Below, one piece after another: positions 16,336 through 25,945 of a DNA stretch of 31,631 bases (its first letter is position 1; each line of letters opens with the position of its first letter). The stretch is from Leptospira sp. 96542 (lineage in GTDB: Bacteria > Spirochaetota > Leptospiria > Leptospirales > Leptospiraceae), in contig JARJFC010000042.1 of the NCBI GenBank assembly GCA_029310945.1, forward strand, positions 1 through 31,631, read 5' to 3'. A program made the translations under genes and the position numbers. The notes under the pieces were generated by a model. That model had not been told where the DNA came from, made no database searches, and worked only from the letters and a program-made list of their open reading frames with translations.

Positions 16336-17958
16336 TTGTCCAAGACCAGATACATTTTTATCACGGGTGGCGTTTCTTCTTCTCTTGGGAAGGGAGTCAC
16401 CGTTGCCGCCCTCGGCTGTTTGCTTGAGGCAAGAGGTTATACCGTTTCCCTTCAAAAAATGGATCCTTATATCAACATTGACCCAGGAACAATGAGTCCC
16501 TACCAACACGGAGAAGTTTACGTAACAGAAGACGGAGCTGAAACCGATTTGGATTTGGGCTATTATGAAAGGTTTACCAAGTCAAAGTTTTCCCGCAAAA
16601 ATTCTGTTTCCACTGGGCAAATTTACCATGCTGTCATTGAAAGAGAAAGAAAAGGTGATTATTTAGGGCGAACCGTACAGGTTGTACCTCATATCACAAA
16701 CGAAATTCGAAATAGAATTTATAATTTGTCAAGAGATGAGGAAACTGATTTTGTCATTGTTGAGATTGGTGGAACTGTTGGTGACATTGAATCGGTTCCT
16801 TTTTTGGAAGCCATTCGGCAAATGCGTTACGAACATGGTTCATCACAAGTTTTATTTCTCCATCTAACACTTGTCCCAACCATCACTGCGGCTGGGGAAG
16901 CAAAAACTAAACCAACACAACATTCAGTAAAAGAGTTACTTGCTCTCGGAATCCAACCGGATGTTTTGATTTGTCGGATTGCAAAACCAATGTCAAAGGA
17001 AATGAAAAATAAAATTTCACTCTTTTGCAATGTGAAGGATCAAAATGTAATTTCTGCAGTAGATATTTCAACTTCTATCTATGAAATTCCAATCATGTAT
17101 CGGGATGAAAAATTGGATGAAGTGGTACTCAATGCCTTGGGTATGGATTTACGAAAGCTGAATTTTTCTCATTGGGAAAACTTGGTAAAACGGATTCGAA
17201 ATACGAAAAAAACAGTAAAAATTGCACTCATTGGAAAATACATTTCTTTGCAGGATGCATACCGATCGGTTTATGAATCACTTGCACATGGTGGGATTGC
17301 AAACGATGTGGAAGTGCAAGTGATCAAACTCAATCCAGAAGACATTGACTCAAAAAATGTTAAGGATTTACTAAAAGGTGTACACGGAATACTTGTTCCT
17401 GGAGGTTTTGGCGAACGGGGGATCGAAGGTAAAATTGCTTCCATCCAATATGCCCGAACCAAAAACATTCCATTTTTTGGAATCTGTTTGGGCATGCAAT
17501 GTGCTGTCATCGAATTTGGCCGCCATGTTTTGGGTTATAAGGATGCCAACTCTACCGAATTCCAACCCCAAGTGGAATACCCTGTTATTTCCATGATCGA
17601 AGAACAATTGGAAATTGAAAGGATGGGTGGAACCATGCGCCTTGGTGCTTACCCATGTGTGTTAAAAAAAGGTTCTCTTGCTTACCAAGAATACAAACAA
17701 GAAAAAATTTCCGAACGGCACAGACATAGGTTTGAATTTACACTCCGCTACAAACCAGAGTATGAAAAAAAAGGAATGATACTTTCTGGATTTTCGCCTG
17801 ACGAGAGCTTGGTGGAGATCGTGGAAATTCCCAATCACCCTTGGTTTGTAGGTGTCCAATTTCATCCTGAATTCCAATCCAAACCCACAGACCCGCATCC
17901 TTTATTTGCTGGGTTCATTCGTGCGGCATCTAAATTAGCAAAAAAAACGGAGGATTAA
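16336..17958 (+). CDS. pyrG: CTP synthase
   Basis: CTP synthase converts UTP to CTP using ATP and glutamine. The N-terminal synthetase domain starts with YIFITGGVSSSLGKG, the phosphate-binding loop. The C-terminal class I glutamine amidotransferase domain has the nucleophile in GICLGMQ (Cys384 from this start) and the His/Glu of VQFHPEFQSKP. I prefer the TTG at 16336 (540 residues) because GAGGT at 16326-16330 is spaced correctly and the protein then begins MSKTRYIF, like its relatives. An in-frame TTG at 16324 would add four residues and lies on top of that ribosome binding site. Its place between rfaE2 and kdsA makes sense, because CMP-Kdo synthesis uses CTP. The stop codon lies one base before the kdsA ATG. 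Confidence 0.97.
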   Translation: MSKTRYIFITGGVSSSLGKGVTVAALGCLLEARGYTVSLQKMDPYINIDPGTMSPYQHGEVYVTEDGAETDLDLGYYERFTKSKFSRKNSVSTGQIYHAVIERERKGDYLGRTVQVVPHITNEIRNRIYNLSRDEETDFVIVEIGGTVGDIESVPFLEAIRQMRYEHGSSQVLFLHLTLVPTITAAGEAKTKPTQHSVKELLALGIQPDVLICRIAKPMSKEMKNKISLFCNVKDQNVISAVDISTSIYEIPIMYRDEKLDEVVLNALGMDLRKLNFSHWENLVKRIRNTKKTVKIALIGKYISLQDAYRSVYESLAHGGIANDVEVQVIKLNPEDIDSKNVKDLLKGVHGILVPGGFGERGIEGKIASIQYARTKNIPFFGICLGMQCAVIEFGRHVLGYKDANSTEFQPQVEYPVISMIEEQLEIERMGGTMRLGAYPCVLKKGSLAYQEYKQEKISERHRHRFEFTLRYKPEYEKKGMILSGFSPDESLVEIVEIPNHPWFVGVQFHPEFQSKPTDPHPLFAGFIRAASKLAKKTED

Positions 17959-17959
17959 A

Positions 17960-18805
17960 ATGAGCGATTTGATTACAGAGAGGGAATTTTTTGGGAAAAA
18001 AATCGGCGGCAAACAACCGTTTTTCTTAATTTCTGGACCTTGTGTGATGGAGAACAAAGATCTACTCGACCGCGTTTGTGGAGAGATGAAATCCATTTGT
18101 GATGAACTTGGAATCATTTATATTTTTAAATCTTCCTTTGATAAGGCCAATCGTTCTTCCATTGGATCTTACCGAGGTCCAGGATTGGAAGAAGGTCGTA
18201 AATTACTTGATTTTATTAAAAATAAATACAATGTGCCTGTCCTTACTGACATCCATGAAACAATCCAAGTTGATCCTTTAAAAGATACGGTGGATATGTT
18301 TCAGATTCCTGCATTTTTATCCCGCCAAACAGACCTAATAGCGAAGGCGGCAGAAACAGGCAAATGGGTGAATGTAAAAAAAGGCCAGTTTATGGCACCA
18401 GATGATGTACGCCATATCAAAACAAAAATCCAAGAGTCGGGTTCTGAACGTTATATGGTGACAGAACGTGGGGCAAGTTTTGGTTATGGAAATTTGGTTT
18501 TTGATTTGCGTGGAATTCCGATGATCCACAAACACGGAATCCCCCTTGTATTTGATGGCACACATTCTGCTCAATTGCCTGGAGCGGCTGGTAACATAAC
18601 GGGTGGTGTGCGAGAGTTCATACCACATATGATGCGAGGTGCAGTATCGGTTGGTGTGGAAGGACTTTTTATGGAAGTACACCCTGATCCTGAGAAAGCG
18701 CTGAGCGACGCAACCACACAATTTCCATTGAGTAAAGCAAAACAGCTGTTAACTAACTTGTTGGAAATTGACCGATTGGTCAAAACAAAGATATTGGAAT
18801 CTTAG
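17960..18805 (+). CDS. kdsA: 3-deoxy-8-phosphooctulonate synthase (Kdo-8-P synthase)
   Basis: KdsA condenses phosphoenolpyruvate with arabinose 5-phosphate to give Kdo 8-phosphate, the precursor of the Kdo residue that links lipid A to the LPS core. The 281 residues match the family length. Motifs are FFLISGPCVMENKDL near the start, FKSSFDKANRSS, VLTDIHETIQ, GQFMAPDDV and the late TFDGTHS-type segment, seen here as VFDGTHSAQLPG. The cysteine in SGPCVMEN is present in all KdsA proteins and does not by itself mark the metal-dependent class. An excellent ribosome binding site, GGAGG at 17949-17953, precedes the ATG by six bases. Its last base region supplies the ribosome binding site for lptC. 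Confidence 0.96.
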   Translation: MSDLITEREFFGKKIGGKQPFFLISGPCVMENKDLLDRVCGEMKSICDELGIIYIFKSSFDKANRSSIGSYRGPGLEEGRKLLDFIKNKYNVPVLTDIHETIQVDPLKDTVDMFQIPAFLSRQTDLIAKAAETGKWVNVKKGQFMAPDDVRHIKTKIQESGSERYMVTERGASFGYGNLVFDLRGIPMIHKHGIPLVFDGTHSAQLPGAAGNITGGVREFIPHMMRGAVSVGVEGLFMEVHPDPEKALSDATTQFPLSKAKQLLTNLLEIDRLVKTKILES

Positions 18806-18812
18806 AGGAAAT

Positions 18813-19367
18813 TTGAAACCACTCCTCGTTTCATTTATGGTTTTAATTTTTGGATTTGGATGTAAGGAAAAAGAATACCTACGCATCGATTCAGAAAAGG
18901 AATCAGGGAGTATGGTATCCATGCGAAATTTTTCCAGGCTTTCCTATAAAGAGTCTGGAGATCTCGAATGGAAATTAAAAGGAAGTGAATCATACATCTA
19001 TCCGAAAGAAAACAAAACAATTGTTTATGGGTTTCAGTTTTTACAATTTGAAAATGGCAAAACAAAGTCTTTTTTGACTGGAAACAGGGGCGAAATCAAT
19101 CATACCGATAAATCTGTACTCTTATCGGGAAATGTACGTTTGAAAACGGATGATGGCAACTATATTGAATCCGAATCCCTCACATACAATTTAGATGATA
19201 AAACACTTTCTTCCGAGGAAGATGTGCTCGTGTATTCAGATGGAACCACAATTCGAGGGAAGGGATTACGTGCTGACAAAGGTTTAAAAAAATATGTGAT
19301 TTTACAACCCAAGGCTGTCACAGTTGGTGGAAAAAATCCAATGAATTCAATGGGTGAAAAACCGTGA
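18813..19367 (+). CDS. lptC: LptC-like LPS transport lipoprotein
   Basis: LptC links the inner-membrane LptBFG extractor to the periplasmic LptA bridge. This 184-residue protein has a signal sequence ending in a lipobox-like FGFGC (Cys17), whereas E. coli LptC keeps an uncleaved helix, so this may be a lipoprotein form. The body is an LptC-type beta-jellyroll, with segments such as GDLEWKLKGSESYIY and GNVRLKTDDGNYIESESLTY. The TTG start at 18813 is favoured because GAGGA at 18805-18809 precedes it and the signal peptide then begins directly with Lys-Pro. A longer frame from 18768 would run into kdsA and add a nonsensical leader. It ends by sharing GTGA with the start of the next gene, the expected order lptC-lptA-lptB. 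Confidence 0.85.
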   Translation: MKPLLVSFMVLIFGFGCKEKEYLRIDSEKESGSMVSMRNFSRLSYKESGDLEWKLKGSESYIYPKENKTIVYGFQFLQFENGKTKSFLTGNRGEINHTDKSVLLSGNVRLKTDDGNYIESESLTYNLDDKTLSSEEDVLVYSDGTTIRGKGLRADKGLKKYVILQPKAVTVGGKNPMNSMGEKP

Positions 19368-20722
19368 TCTCCATTCTGATTTTATTTATCTTTTTATCAT
19401 TCTCTGTTTTTGGGTCTGAGTCACCCATTCCTATTTTGTTTGGTTCTGAAGATTTGTTAAAAAAAGAAATTCAAAATTTTATCCCAGAAAAAAAGAAAGA
19501 TAAGAAGGAAAAAATCCCTATCCATTGGGGAGGGAGTAGTCTCACGCAAGAGGAACGTGTAGTGGATGGAATACCAATGAAGGTATTTGTGTTAGGTGGC
19601 GGAGCATATATCACACACAAAGCTGTTAAGTTAGGTGCTAGGGAAATAGAAATCATCGGAGAAGACGCACTCATTGGAAACTTAAAAGGCCAAGTGATCG
19701 TGGAAGATATACAAAATGGTGTGACTCTTACCGCAGCCAAAGGTGTTTATAATAAAATCTTAGGAACTGTCACCCTAGACAACCAACCCATCTTAACTCA
19801 AAAGAAAGATAATAAAATTGTAAAGATAAGATGCCAGTCTATTGTTCGTTATTTGGATGATGCAAAAACAGTTTTATCTGGAACGGTGACTGTTGTGAGC
19901 GAAGACTTTCAAGTATTTGGAGAAGATGCTGTTTTTTTTGAAAAGGAAGATAGGATCGATTTAAAAGGAGAACCTTTTTTATTCTCTGAAAATAGATTTC
20001 TTATTGGCGAAACACTTTCATACTTCGTAAAAGAAGGCAGTATCCAATTAGATGGAAATGCAACGATCTACCAAGTGAGTTATGAATCAAAAAAGAAAAA
20101 AAATAATGAGGAAATAGATTCCAAAACAGAAACAGAACCCAAGGAAAGAATCCTTAGCTTTTTTACTGGAGATACTTTGACTCATTTAAACAAAGGTAAA
20201 GATACAATTACTACAATGAACGGCAATGCATTTTTATACAGACTGAGTTCTGAGTTCCGTGCAAATGCAATTGAAAGTAAAAAGAATAATAAGGAAATTG
20301 AAGCCAAAGGATTGGTTAATTATCTCGATCGTGAAAATGGTTATAAAATGGTCGGAGGTTTTTTATCCTATGATAAGGAAAAAGGATATTCATATCTAAC
20401 AGATGAACCAAAAATCCTATTTCTTGACAAAAAAACTTTGGAAGAGAAAGGAAATCTTTCTTCCGTTTACATAGAACGTTTTGATGAAAAAAAAGAAATG
20501 GTTGCTCGTGGAGATGTGGCCGTCGAAACCCAAACAGCTACTGCAAAAGGTGAGTTTGCAACTTATTTCGAAAAAGAAGACCAATTGGTCTTGGAAGGTA
20601 ATCCTTCTTTAACAAAAGATACAACCACAGTCTCTGCTGGTAAGATCATTATGTATCCGAAAACAGACAAAGTAATTTTAACAGATGGTTTAAAGGTAAT
20701 TCCAAGTGGCTCGAAAAACTAA
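19364..20722 (+). CDS. lptA: Extended LptA/OstA-like periplasmic LPS transport protein
   Basis: LptA forms the periplasmic bridge that carries LPS from LptC to the outer membrane. The protein has a signal peptide (hydrophobic 2-14, likely cleavage after VFG at about 17). A long series of OstA-like beta repeats follows, recognisable as alternating strands ending in L-x-G-x-P or L-x-G-N motifs (for example [24 protein letters not shown]). At 452 residues it is more than twice the length of E. coli LptA (about 185), and the repeats fill nearly the whole chain, with a Lys/Glu-rich low-complexity insertion near 240-265. The GTG start overlaps the lptC stop by four bases, and the 3' end overlaps lptB by 17. 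OstA is also the N-terminal domain of LptD, but no barrel follows here. Confidence 0.82.
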   Translation: MISILILFIFLSFSVFGSESPIPILFGSEDLLKKEIQNFIPEKKKDKKEKIPIHWGGSSLTQEERVVDGIPMKVFVLGGGAYITHKAVKLGAREIEIIGEDALIGNLKGQVIVEDIQNGVTLTAAKGVYNKILGTVTLDNQPILTQKKDNKIVKIRCQSIVRYLDDAKTVLSGTVTVVSEDFQVFGEDAVFFEKEDRIDLKGEPFLFSENRFLIGETLSYFVKEGSIQLDGNATIYQVSYESKKKKNNEEIDSKTETEPKERILSFFTGDTLTHLNKGKDTITTMNGNAFLYRLSSEFRANAIESKKNNKEIEAKGLVNYLDRENGYKMVGGFLSYDKEKGYSYLTDEPKILFLDKKTLEEKGNLSSVYIERFDEKKEMVARGDVAVETQTATAKGEFATYFEKEDQLVLEGNPSLTKDTTTVSAGKIIMYPKTDKVILTDGLKVIPSGSKN

Positions 20723-21479
20723 TATAACAAAACAAAGCCCCGTTATTGACGAAAATACCAAAACGTTTCGAATGGAAAATTTAGTAAAAATATATAACAA
20801 ACGTAAAGTGGTAGATGGTGTTAGTTTTTATATTCGCAAAGGAGAGATCGTTGGATTACTTGGGCCAAATGGTGCTGGTAAAACCACAAGTTTTTATATG
20901 AGTGTGGGTTTTGTGACCCCAGATGAAGGCCATGTTTTTATTGATAACGAAGATCTAACAAAAGCTCCAATGCATATAAGGGCTCGAATGGGAGTTGGAT
21001 ACTTAGCTCAAGAAGCAAGTATATTTCGTAAATTAACGGTAGCAGAAAATTTGGAAGCAATCCTTGAAACCATGAATTTGAGTGGAGAAGAAATCGTAAA
21101 AAGACGAGACGCACTTCTCATGGAATTACAAATTATGCGAGTTGCTAACCAGAAAGGGTACACTTTGTCCGGTGGAGAAAGAAGGCGATGCGAAATTGCA
21201 AGGGCTCTTGTTACGAACCCAGATTTTATTTTACTCGATGAACCTTTCGCAGGTGTTGACCCGATTGCAGTAAAAGATATACAAAATGTAATTCAATCTT
21301 TGAAAGAAAGAGGTTTGGGCATACTAATTACAGATCACAACGTTCGAGAAACATTGAAAATTACTGATAGAGCGTACATTATGTACAGTGGTCGTATCCT
21401 CATTTCAGGTACAGCCAATGATTTGGTGAGTGACCCTGAAACTAGAAGGATCTATTTGGGAGAAGATTTTACTCTATAA
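20706..21479 (+). CDS. lptB: LPS export ATP-binding protein LptB
   Basis: LptB is the ABC ATPase that powers LPS extraction with LptF and LptG, which are not in this window. The motifs are complete: Walker A GPNGAGKT (53-60), Q-loop [12 protein letters not shown], signature LSGGERRR, Walker [14 protein letters not shown] and switch histidine in ITDHNVRE. The sequences EPFAGVDP and YLAQEASIF are specific to the LptB branch. The GTG at 20706 gives 257 residues with about 22 extra residues before the usual start; an AAAGG lies about nine bases upstream of it. An ATG at 20772, just before ENLVKIY, is the alternative that matches relatives. It overlaps lptA at the start, and rpoN begins eight bases after its stop. 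Confidence 0.95.
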   Translation: MARKTNITKQSPVIDENTKTFRMENLVKIYNKRKVVDGVSFYIRKGEIVGLLGPNGAGKTTSFYMSVGFVTPDEGHVFIDNEDLTKAPMHIRARMGVGYLAQEASIFRKLTVAENLEAILETMNLSGEEIVKRRDALLMELQIMRVANQKGYTLSGGERRRCEIARALVTNPDFILLDEPFAGVDPIAVKDIQNVIQSLKERGLGILITDHNVRETLKITDRAYIMYSGRILISGTANDLVSDPETRRIYLGEDFTL

Positions 21480-21486
21480 CTTACCC

Positions 21487-22908
21487 ATGAAAATCGGCGC
21501 TACAATTACACATAGACAAACACAGAGGCTGGTGATGACCCAAGATCTTCGCCAGTCTATCGAACTTCTGTCTATGTCAACTTTGGAATTGTCAGATAAA
21601 ATTCAGAATGAGCTCCTGGAAAACCCGCTTTTGGAAGAAGTAGGATTGGATGAAAAAACAAAAATGCCTGAACTTTTTTCATTCGAGGAAGTAAAACGTC
21701 TAGAAAAACTTAGTCACGAAAAAAGTACAGATGTCAATTGGCAAGAGACTTATTCAATCGAAGGACCTAAGTCTTATGACCAAGAAGCCAGCGATCGAAA
21801 TCAAAAATACATTGAATCCAGTTCGCGCGGAGAAACCTTAGAAGAACATCTTTTGAACCAACTTAGACTTGTTCGGCTAACAAAAAAAGAATTCGAAATC
21901 GGCGAGTTCCTAATTTCAATGATTGATGATAAGGGTTTTATTACAGAAGATCTTTCGTTGGTATCTGCAGAAATGGGTTATAGTGAATCTAAACTCAAAT
22001 CAGTATTAAAATTCATACATGAATTAGATCCGATTGGGATTGGTGCTAAAGATGTAAGGGAATCTCTTCTAATTCAGGCAAAAATACTATTTCCAGAAAA
22101 TTCGCTCTTACACCAACTCATCGGTGAATATCTTTCTGATTTGGAAAAGGTTGATTACAAAAAAATCGCAAAAAATTTAAAAATCACTGAAGATGAAATT
22201 ATGGTTCTGGCTCGGTTTATTAAGAAATTAGAACCCTATCCCGCAACATTGTACCAAGGCCGGCGAGTGGATTATGTGGTTCCAGATGTGGTAATCAAAC
22301 AAATCAGTTCGGAATTTAATATTTTTATCAACGATGAATGGTTACCAAAATTATCCATCCAAGAAGAATACAAGGAATTGCTTGGAACAAAACTCCCACC
22401 TCCTGAAAAGGAATACTTCCAAACAAAGTATAGTTCTGCGCAGTGGCTCATTCGGAGTATCCAACAAAGAAGGCAAACCTTGCAGAAGGTTGTTAGTTGT
22501 ATAATTGACTTTCAGGTGGATTTTTTTCGCGGTGGTATTGAATTTGTAAAACCGCTAACCTTAAAAGAAGTTGCAGAAAAATTAAATTTACATGAATCCA
22601 CAATATCTCGCATAACAACAAATAAATATGTGCAAACTACTTGGGGTATTTTTGAACTAAAATGGTTTTTTTCTTCTGGTGTTCGTTCAACAGAAGGTGG
22701 AAAAGAAAGTTCAAAAAAGATACACGAAATCATAAGAAATTTGGTCAAGGATGAAGATGAAAACAATCCACTTTCAGACCAGGACATTGTTGATTTAATG
22801 GAGAAAAAAGGGATTGAAATTGCCCGTCGGACAGTTGCAAAATATCGTAAGGTGCTTCGGATTCTCCCATCGAATCAGAGAAAACGCATTAGCTCCTTGA
22901 AGGGTTAA
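21487..22908 (+). CDS. rpoN: RNA polymerase sigma-54 factor RpoN
   Basis: Sigma-54 directs RNA polymerase to -24/-12 promoters and needs an AAA+ activator. The 473-residue protein has region I (QTQRLVMTQDLRQSIELLSM, then LLENPLLE), the core-binding domain, the helix-turn-helix part containing HESTISRITTNKYVQT, and the RpoN box ARRTVAKYRK at 446-455. I use the ATG at 21487, which begins right before region I; longer frames would sit inside lptB. No clear ribosome binding site precedes it, suggesting coupling to translation of lptB, whose stop is eight bases upstream. The lptB-rpoN linkage is also well known in proteobacteria. The activator nearest to it here (25945-27297) looks unable to contact sigma-54, so its true activators are probably elsewhere. 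Confidence 0.96.
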   Translation: MKIGATITHRQTQRLVMTQDLRQSIELLSMSTLELSDKIQNELLENPLLEEVGLDEKTKMPELFSFEEVKRLEKLSHEKSTDVNWQETYSIEGPKSYDQEASDRNQKYIESSSRGETLEEHLLNQLRLVRLTKKEFEIGEFLISMIDDKGFITEDLSLVSAEMGYSESKLKSVLKFIHELDPIGIGAKDVRESLLIQAKILFPENSLLHQLIGEYLSDLEKVDYKKIAKNLKITEDEIMVLARFIKKLEPYPATLYQGRRVDYVVPDVVIKQISSEFNIFINDEWLPKLSIQEEYKELLGTKLPPPEKEYFQTKYSSAQWLIRSIQQRRQTLQKVVSCIIDFQVDFFRGGIEFVKPLTLKEVAEKLNLHESTISRITTNKYVQTTWGIFELKWFFSSGVRSTEGGKESSKKIHEIIRNLVKDEDENNPLSDQDIVDLMEKKGIEIARRTVAKYRKVLRILPSNQRKRISSLKG

Positions 22909-22913
22909 TAGAA

Positions 22914-23882
22914 ATGCCGGTTCCTGGAATCACAGTTGAGACCATACTCAAAGATCATGAAGATCTCAAATTAAACTTAGTTACCGGTGAAGCTGGTTTA
23001 TCCAATCGGATTGGAAATGCAGAGATCAATAGGCCTGGTCTTTCCCTGACTGGATTTTTTGACTTTTTTGCAAATGATCGTATACAAATTTTGGGTAAGG
23101 GTGAATGGGCATACCTTAATTCTTTGAATCCTGAAAAACTAAATGAAATCACTGAAAAGTTTTTTGATTTCCACCTAAACTGTATTATATATACGCATGG
23201 TAATGAACCGCAAATTCCATTTGTCGAAAAAGCAAAACAAAAAGGAATCCCACTTTTTAAAACTGAAATCGTCACACATCGTTTTATCACTCTGATTTCG
23301 CAAATTTTGGATAGGGCACTCGCCCCACGTACGATGCGGCATGGAGTGTTAATCGAAGTTTTTGGAATTGGAACCTTGCTGACTGGCAAGTCTGGTGTTG
23401 GGAAAAGTGAAACGGCACTTGAGCTCATAGAAAGAGGGCACAGGCTTGTTGCTGACGATATGGTCGAAATTAGGCGATTAAGTGAAAGTTATTTGATTGG
23501 TTCTTGTTCTGATTTGCTAAGACACCATATGGAAATTCGGGGATTAGGAATTTTAAACATTAAAGATTTGTTTGGTGTTGGTAGTGTCCGGGATCATAAG
23601 TTAATCGAACTCATTATCAACCTAAGAGAATGGGAAGAACAATCATCAGGAGATTATGAACGAACAGGGATCGAACAGAGTTTAGAGGATATTCTTGGTG
23701 TATCGGTTCCGTATATTGAAATTCCTGTGAAACCTGGCCGTAACATTCCTATCATTGTTGAAACTGCTGCTATGAACCAAAGGCTTAGGAAAATGGGTAA
23801 AAATAGTGCGAAAGAATTTTCTAATAAACTAAATACATACATAGCGCAGAGTAACATTGAAACAAATCCAATTAAAGATTAA
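22914..23882 (+). CDS. hprK: HPr kinase/phosphorylase
   Basis: HprK phosphorylates and dephosphorylates a serine in HPr, linking metabolite levels to regulation. The 322-residue protein has an N-terminal domain and a C-terminal kinase domain with P-loop GKSGVGKS at 158-165, followed by ALELIERGHRLVADD, the hallmark of the family. The segment beginning MEIRGLGILNIKDLFG is the HprK signature, and the C-terminus has VKPGRN-IPIIVETAAM. The ATG is five bases after the rpoN stop with GAAGGG upstream. Its 3' end overlaps the HPr gene by 26 bases, so the pair is tightly coupled. No sugar-specific PTS component is seen in the window, suggesting a regulatory rather than transport role. Confidence 0.96.
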   Translation: MPVPGITVETILKDHEDLKLNLVTGEAGLSNRIGNAEINRPGLSLTGFFDFFANDRIQILGKGEWAYLNSLNPEKLNEITEKFFDFHLNCIIYTHGNEPQIPFVEKAKQKGIPLFKTEIVTHRFITLISQILDRALAPRTMRHGVLIEVFGIGTLLTGKSGVGKSETALELIERGHRLVADDMVEIRRLSESYLIGSCSDLLRHHMEIRGLGILNIKDLFGVGSVRDHKLIELIINLREWEEQSSGDYERTGIEQSLEDILGVSVPYIEIPVKPGRNIPIIVETAAMNQRLRKMGKNSAKEFSNKLNTYIAQSNIETNPIKD

Positions 23883-24132
23883 CGAAAATAGTGCAGGATT
23901 ACATGCAAGACCAGCTTCCTTATTTGTAAAAGTTGCAGCTAGTTTTCCTTGCGAAGTTTTTGTCATTAAAGATGACATTGAAGTGAATGGTAAATCAATT
24001 ATGGGGCTTATGATGCTTGCACTTGGCCCTGGTAACCAATTCTTAGTTAAAACCGATGGGAAAATGGAAGAGGAAGCTCTAACAGCGCTAATTAATTTAG
24101 TGAATCATAATTTTGAGACAGATGCCAGGTAA
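23857..24132 (+). CDS. ptsH: Phosphocarrier protein HPr
   Basis: This 91-residue HPr-family protein carries the histidine phosphorylation site in GLHARPAS (His16) and the HprK target serine in NGKSIMGLMML (Ser47), equal to the classic His15 and Ser46. Both regulatory and phosphocarrier positions are therefore kept. The start is TTG at 23857, which lies inside the end of hprK; the conserved first strand QIQLKI begins right after it, so the start is well fixed by homology even without a clear ribosome binding site. The nitrogen-related context (rpoN before, NtrY/NtrX-like pair after) suggests a PTS-Ntr-like role, which would make the name NPr reasonable. It overlaps the kinase gene downstream by 11 bases. 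Confidence 0.94.
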   Translation: MKQIQLKINENSAGLHARPASLFVKVAASFPCEVFVIKDDIEVNGKSIMGLMMLALGPGNQFLVKTDGKMEEEALTALINLVNHNFETDAR

Positions 24133-25945
24133 AGATAAACATTGGTTTCCAAATTTATCTGACGAAAATCGTTATTATTTACGCGACATATTCATATTTT
24201 TTTTAACAGTTGTTATTTCAATTGGTTTTTCCGAATTAGTATTTTTTAAAAATGAAGAAGACATTGCACTTTATTCAAAAATAGATACATATCTTTTTAT
24301 CCTTATTCCTTTTTTCGTTTTATCTTTAATTATTAGTTATGTTTATCGTAATAAACGAAATTTAGAAACGGGAAAAATTCGAAGTTCCATTCGATACCGA
24401 TTAACTTTGGCATTTTTATTCGTAGCACTTGTTCCATCGCTTCCGATTTTTATTTTGTCTTCCAATTTAACAGGTAAACTGATTGAAGGATTTTATCGGG
24501 TGGATATTTCCAATGCGTTAAAATCATCGAATTTACTTGTTCATAATGATGAAATTGAGGACGAAAAAAGCCTACTTTATAAAACCCAAAGTTTAAAGGA
24601 AAATATAAAAAATTCGCCAAATGATAGTTATACTGTATTTAGAGCAGGTGTAGAGATTGGGCTATTCGAAAATGATGATTATTATTTAGGGTTTGCTAGT
24701 AACGAAACAGTTCTCTTCGAATCAAGGGGTCTTTTTAAGTATTTTGAACAATTAGAATTTATTAGTTCTATCATTGAACCAATTGAGATTGCCAGGCTGT
24801 ATAAAAAAGATAGATCGTATCTGATAACTAGGTTTTCAGTGGATGGAAATAAATTAGTGTATCTAGCAAGGCGAATCCACGTAGGACATGAAGAAGACGT
24901 TCTGAATATTATTTATGCCTCCTCAACCTATGAAAAAGTGAGTTTATGGAAGGAAAAAATTCCATACAGTGTTCGCATAATAATTGCTTTGTTTTCATTG
25001 TTGATGTTTTTAATTGCAATTTTGTTTTCGTTTTTGTTCGCACGACGAATTTCGAGGCCAATCATCAATTTAGCAAATGCAACAAAAAAGGTATCATTGG
25101 GCGAATCTGATGTGCAATTGGAAAAAACTGAAGAAGGTGAGATGGGAATTCTCATTGAATCATTCAACCAAATGGTCTCCGAATTGAAAAGAAAATCAGA
25201 GGAACTAATGCACACTCAAAGAATCGCAGCTTGGAAAGAAGTTGCCCAACGAATGGCGCATGAAATTAAAAATCCTCTCACTCCCATCCAGTTATCTGCC
25301 CAAAGATTACAGAGAAAAGTGATGAATCCTCGAACTGAAAATTTAGAATCAGTGATTATGGATGCAACTGATACGATCATTGGGCAGGTTCGCGTTCTGG
25401 AGCATTTGGTAAAAGAGTTCAGCGAATTTGCACGGATGCCAGTTCCTGTGCTTATTAACCAAGAATTAAATCCAATTTTGGAAGAATCAGTTTCGCTGTT
25501 TAAAGAATCAACAGATATTGAGTTTGAATTAAAGTTAGCCACAGGCTTGCCTGAAGTTTTTTTAGACAAACGTTTGTTTATGGGTGTGATCAATAACTTA
25601 ATAAAAAATGCAGTAGAAGCCATTCAATCTTTGGAATCGCATGTAGATGGAATGGACATATTGGTTTCAAAAAAAAGAAAAATTCGGATCATGTCCAAAT
25701 TACAAAAAAAAGCTCTTGGAAAGTCAATTATCATTGAGATTGACGATTCAGGTCCAGGTTTAAAACCTGAATGGATCGAAAAAATTTTTGAACCATATTT
25801 TTCTACCAAAGAAAATCATGGTTCTGGAATTGGACTAGCCATTGTTCAGAAAACGATCATTGACCATCATGGTCATATTGTCGTGGAGCCGTCCAAACTT
25901 GGTGGTTGCAAATTTCGAATCGAATTGCCTTTGGATCAAAAATAA
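24122..25945 (+). CDS. ntrY: NtrY-like membrane sensor histidine kinase
   Basis: This 607-residue inner-membrane sensor kinase probably phosphorylates the response regulator encoded next. Membrane helices are visible at about 21-43, 55-75, 95-115 and near 287-307. A periplasmic segment of about 170 residues lies before the last helix, and a HAMP linker (FARRISRPIINLANATKK) after it. The H-box HEIKNPLTPIQLSAQRL with His380 is the NtrY type. The N-box NNLIKNAVEAI, G1 DDSGPGL and G2 GSGIGLAIV are all intact. No cytoplasmic PAS domain is obvious between HAMP and the H-box. I take ATG 24122 as the start; an in-frame TTG at 24113 adds three residues. Its stop overlaps the ntrX start as TAATG. The signal it senses is not shown by the sequence. 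Confidence 0.92.
   Translation: MPGKDKHWFPNLSDENRYYLRDIFIFFLTVVISIGFSELVFFKNEEDIALYSKIDTYLFILIPFFVLSLIISYVYRNKRNLETGKIRSSIRYRLTLAFLFVALVPSLPIFILSSNLTGKLIEGFYRVDISNALKSSNLLVHNDEIEDEKSLLYKTQSLKENIKNSPNDSYTVFRAGVEIGLFENDDYYLGFASNETVLFESRGLFKYFEQLEFISSIIEPIEIARLYKKDRSYLITRFSVDGNKLVYLARRIHVGHEEDVLNIIYASSTYEKVSLWKEKIPYSVRIIIALFSLLMFLIAILFSFLFARRISRPIINLANATKKVSLGESDVQLEKTEEGEMGILIESFNQMVSELKRKSEELMHTQRIAAWKEVAQRMAHEIKNPLTPIQLSAQRLQRKVMNPRTENLESVIMDATDTIIGQVRVLEHLVKEFSEFARMPVPVLINQELNPILEESVSLFKESTDIEFELKLATGLPEVFLDKRLFMGVINNLIKNAVEAIQSLESHVDGMDILVSKKRKIRIMSKLQKKALGKSIIIEIDDSGPGLKPEWIEKIFEPYFSTKENHGSGIGLAIVQKTIIDHHGHIVVEPSKLGGCKFRIELPLDQK

Noticed and set aside
18768..18812. Longer start for lptC inside kdsA
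   Set aside because: The TTG at 18813 has a GAGGA ribosome binding site and gives a normal signal peptide; the extra residues are kdsA sequence in another frame.
21430..21486. Longer start for rpoN inside lptB
   Set aside because: The added residues do not match sigma-54 region I, which begins right after the ATG at 21487.
22955..23428. A 157-residue minus-strand open frame inside hprK
   Set aside because: Low-complexity antisense reading of a well-conserved kinase gene, with no supporting start or domain.
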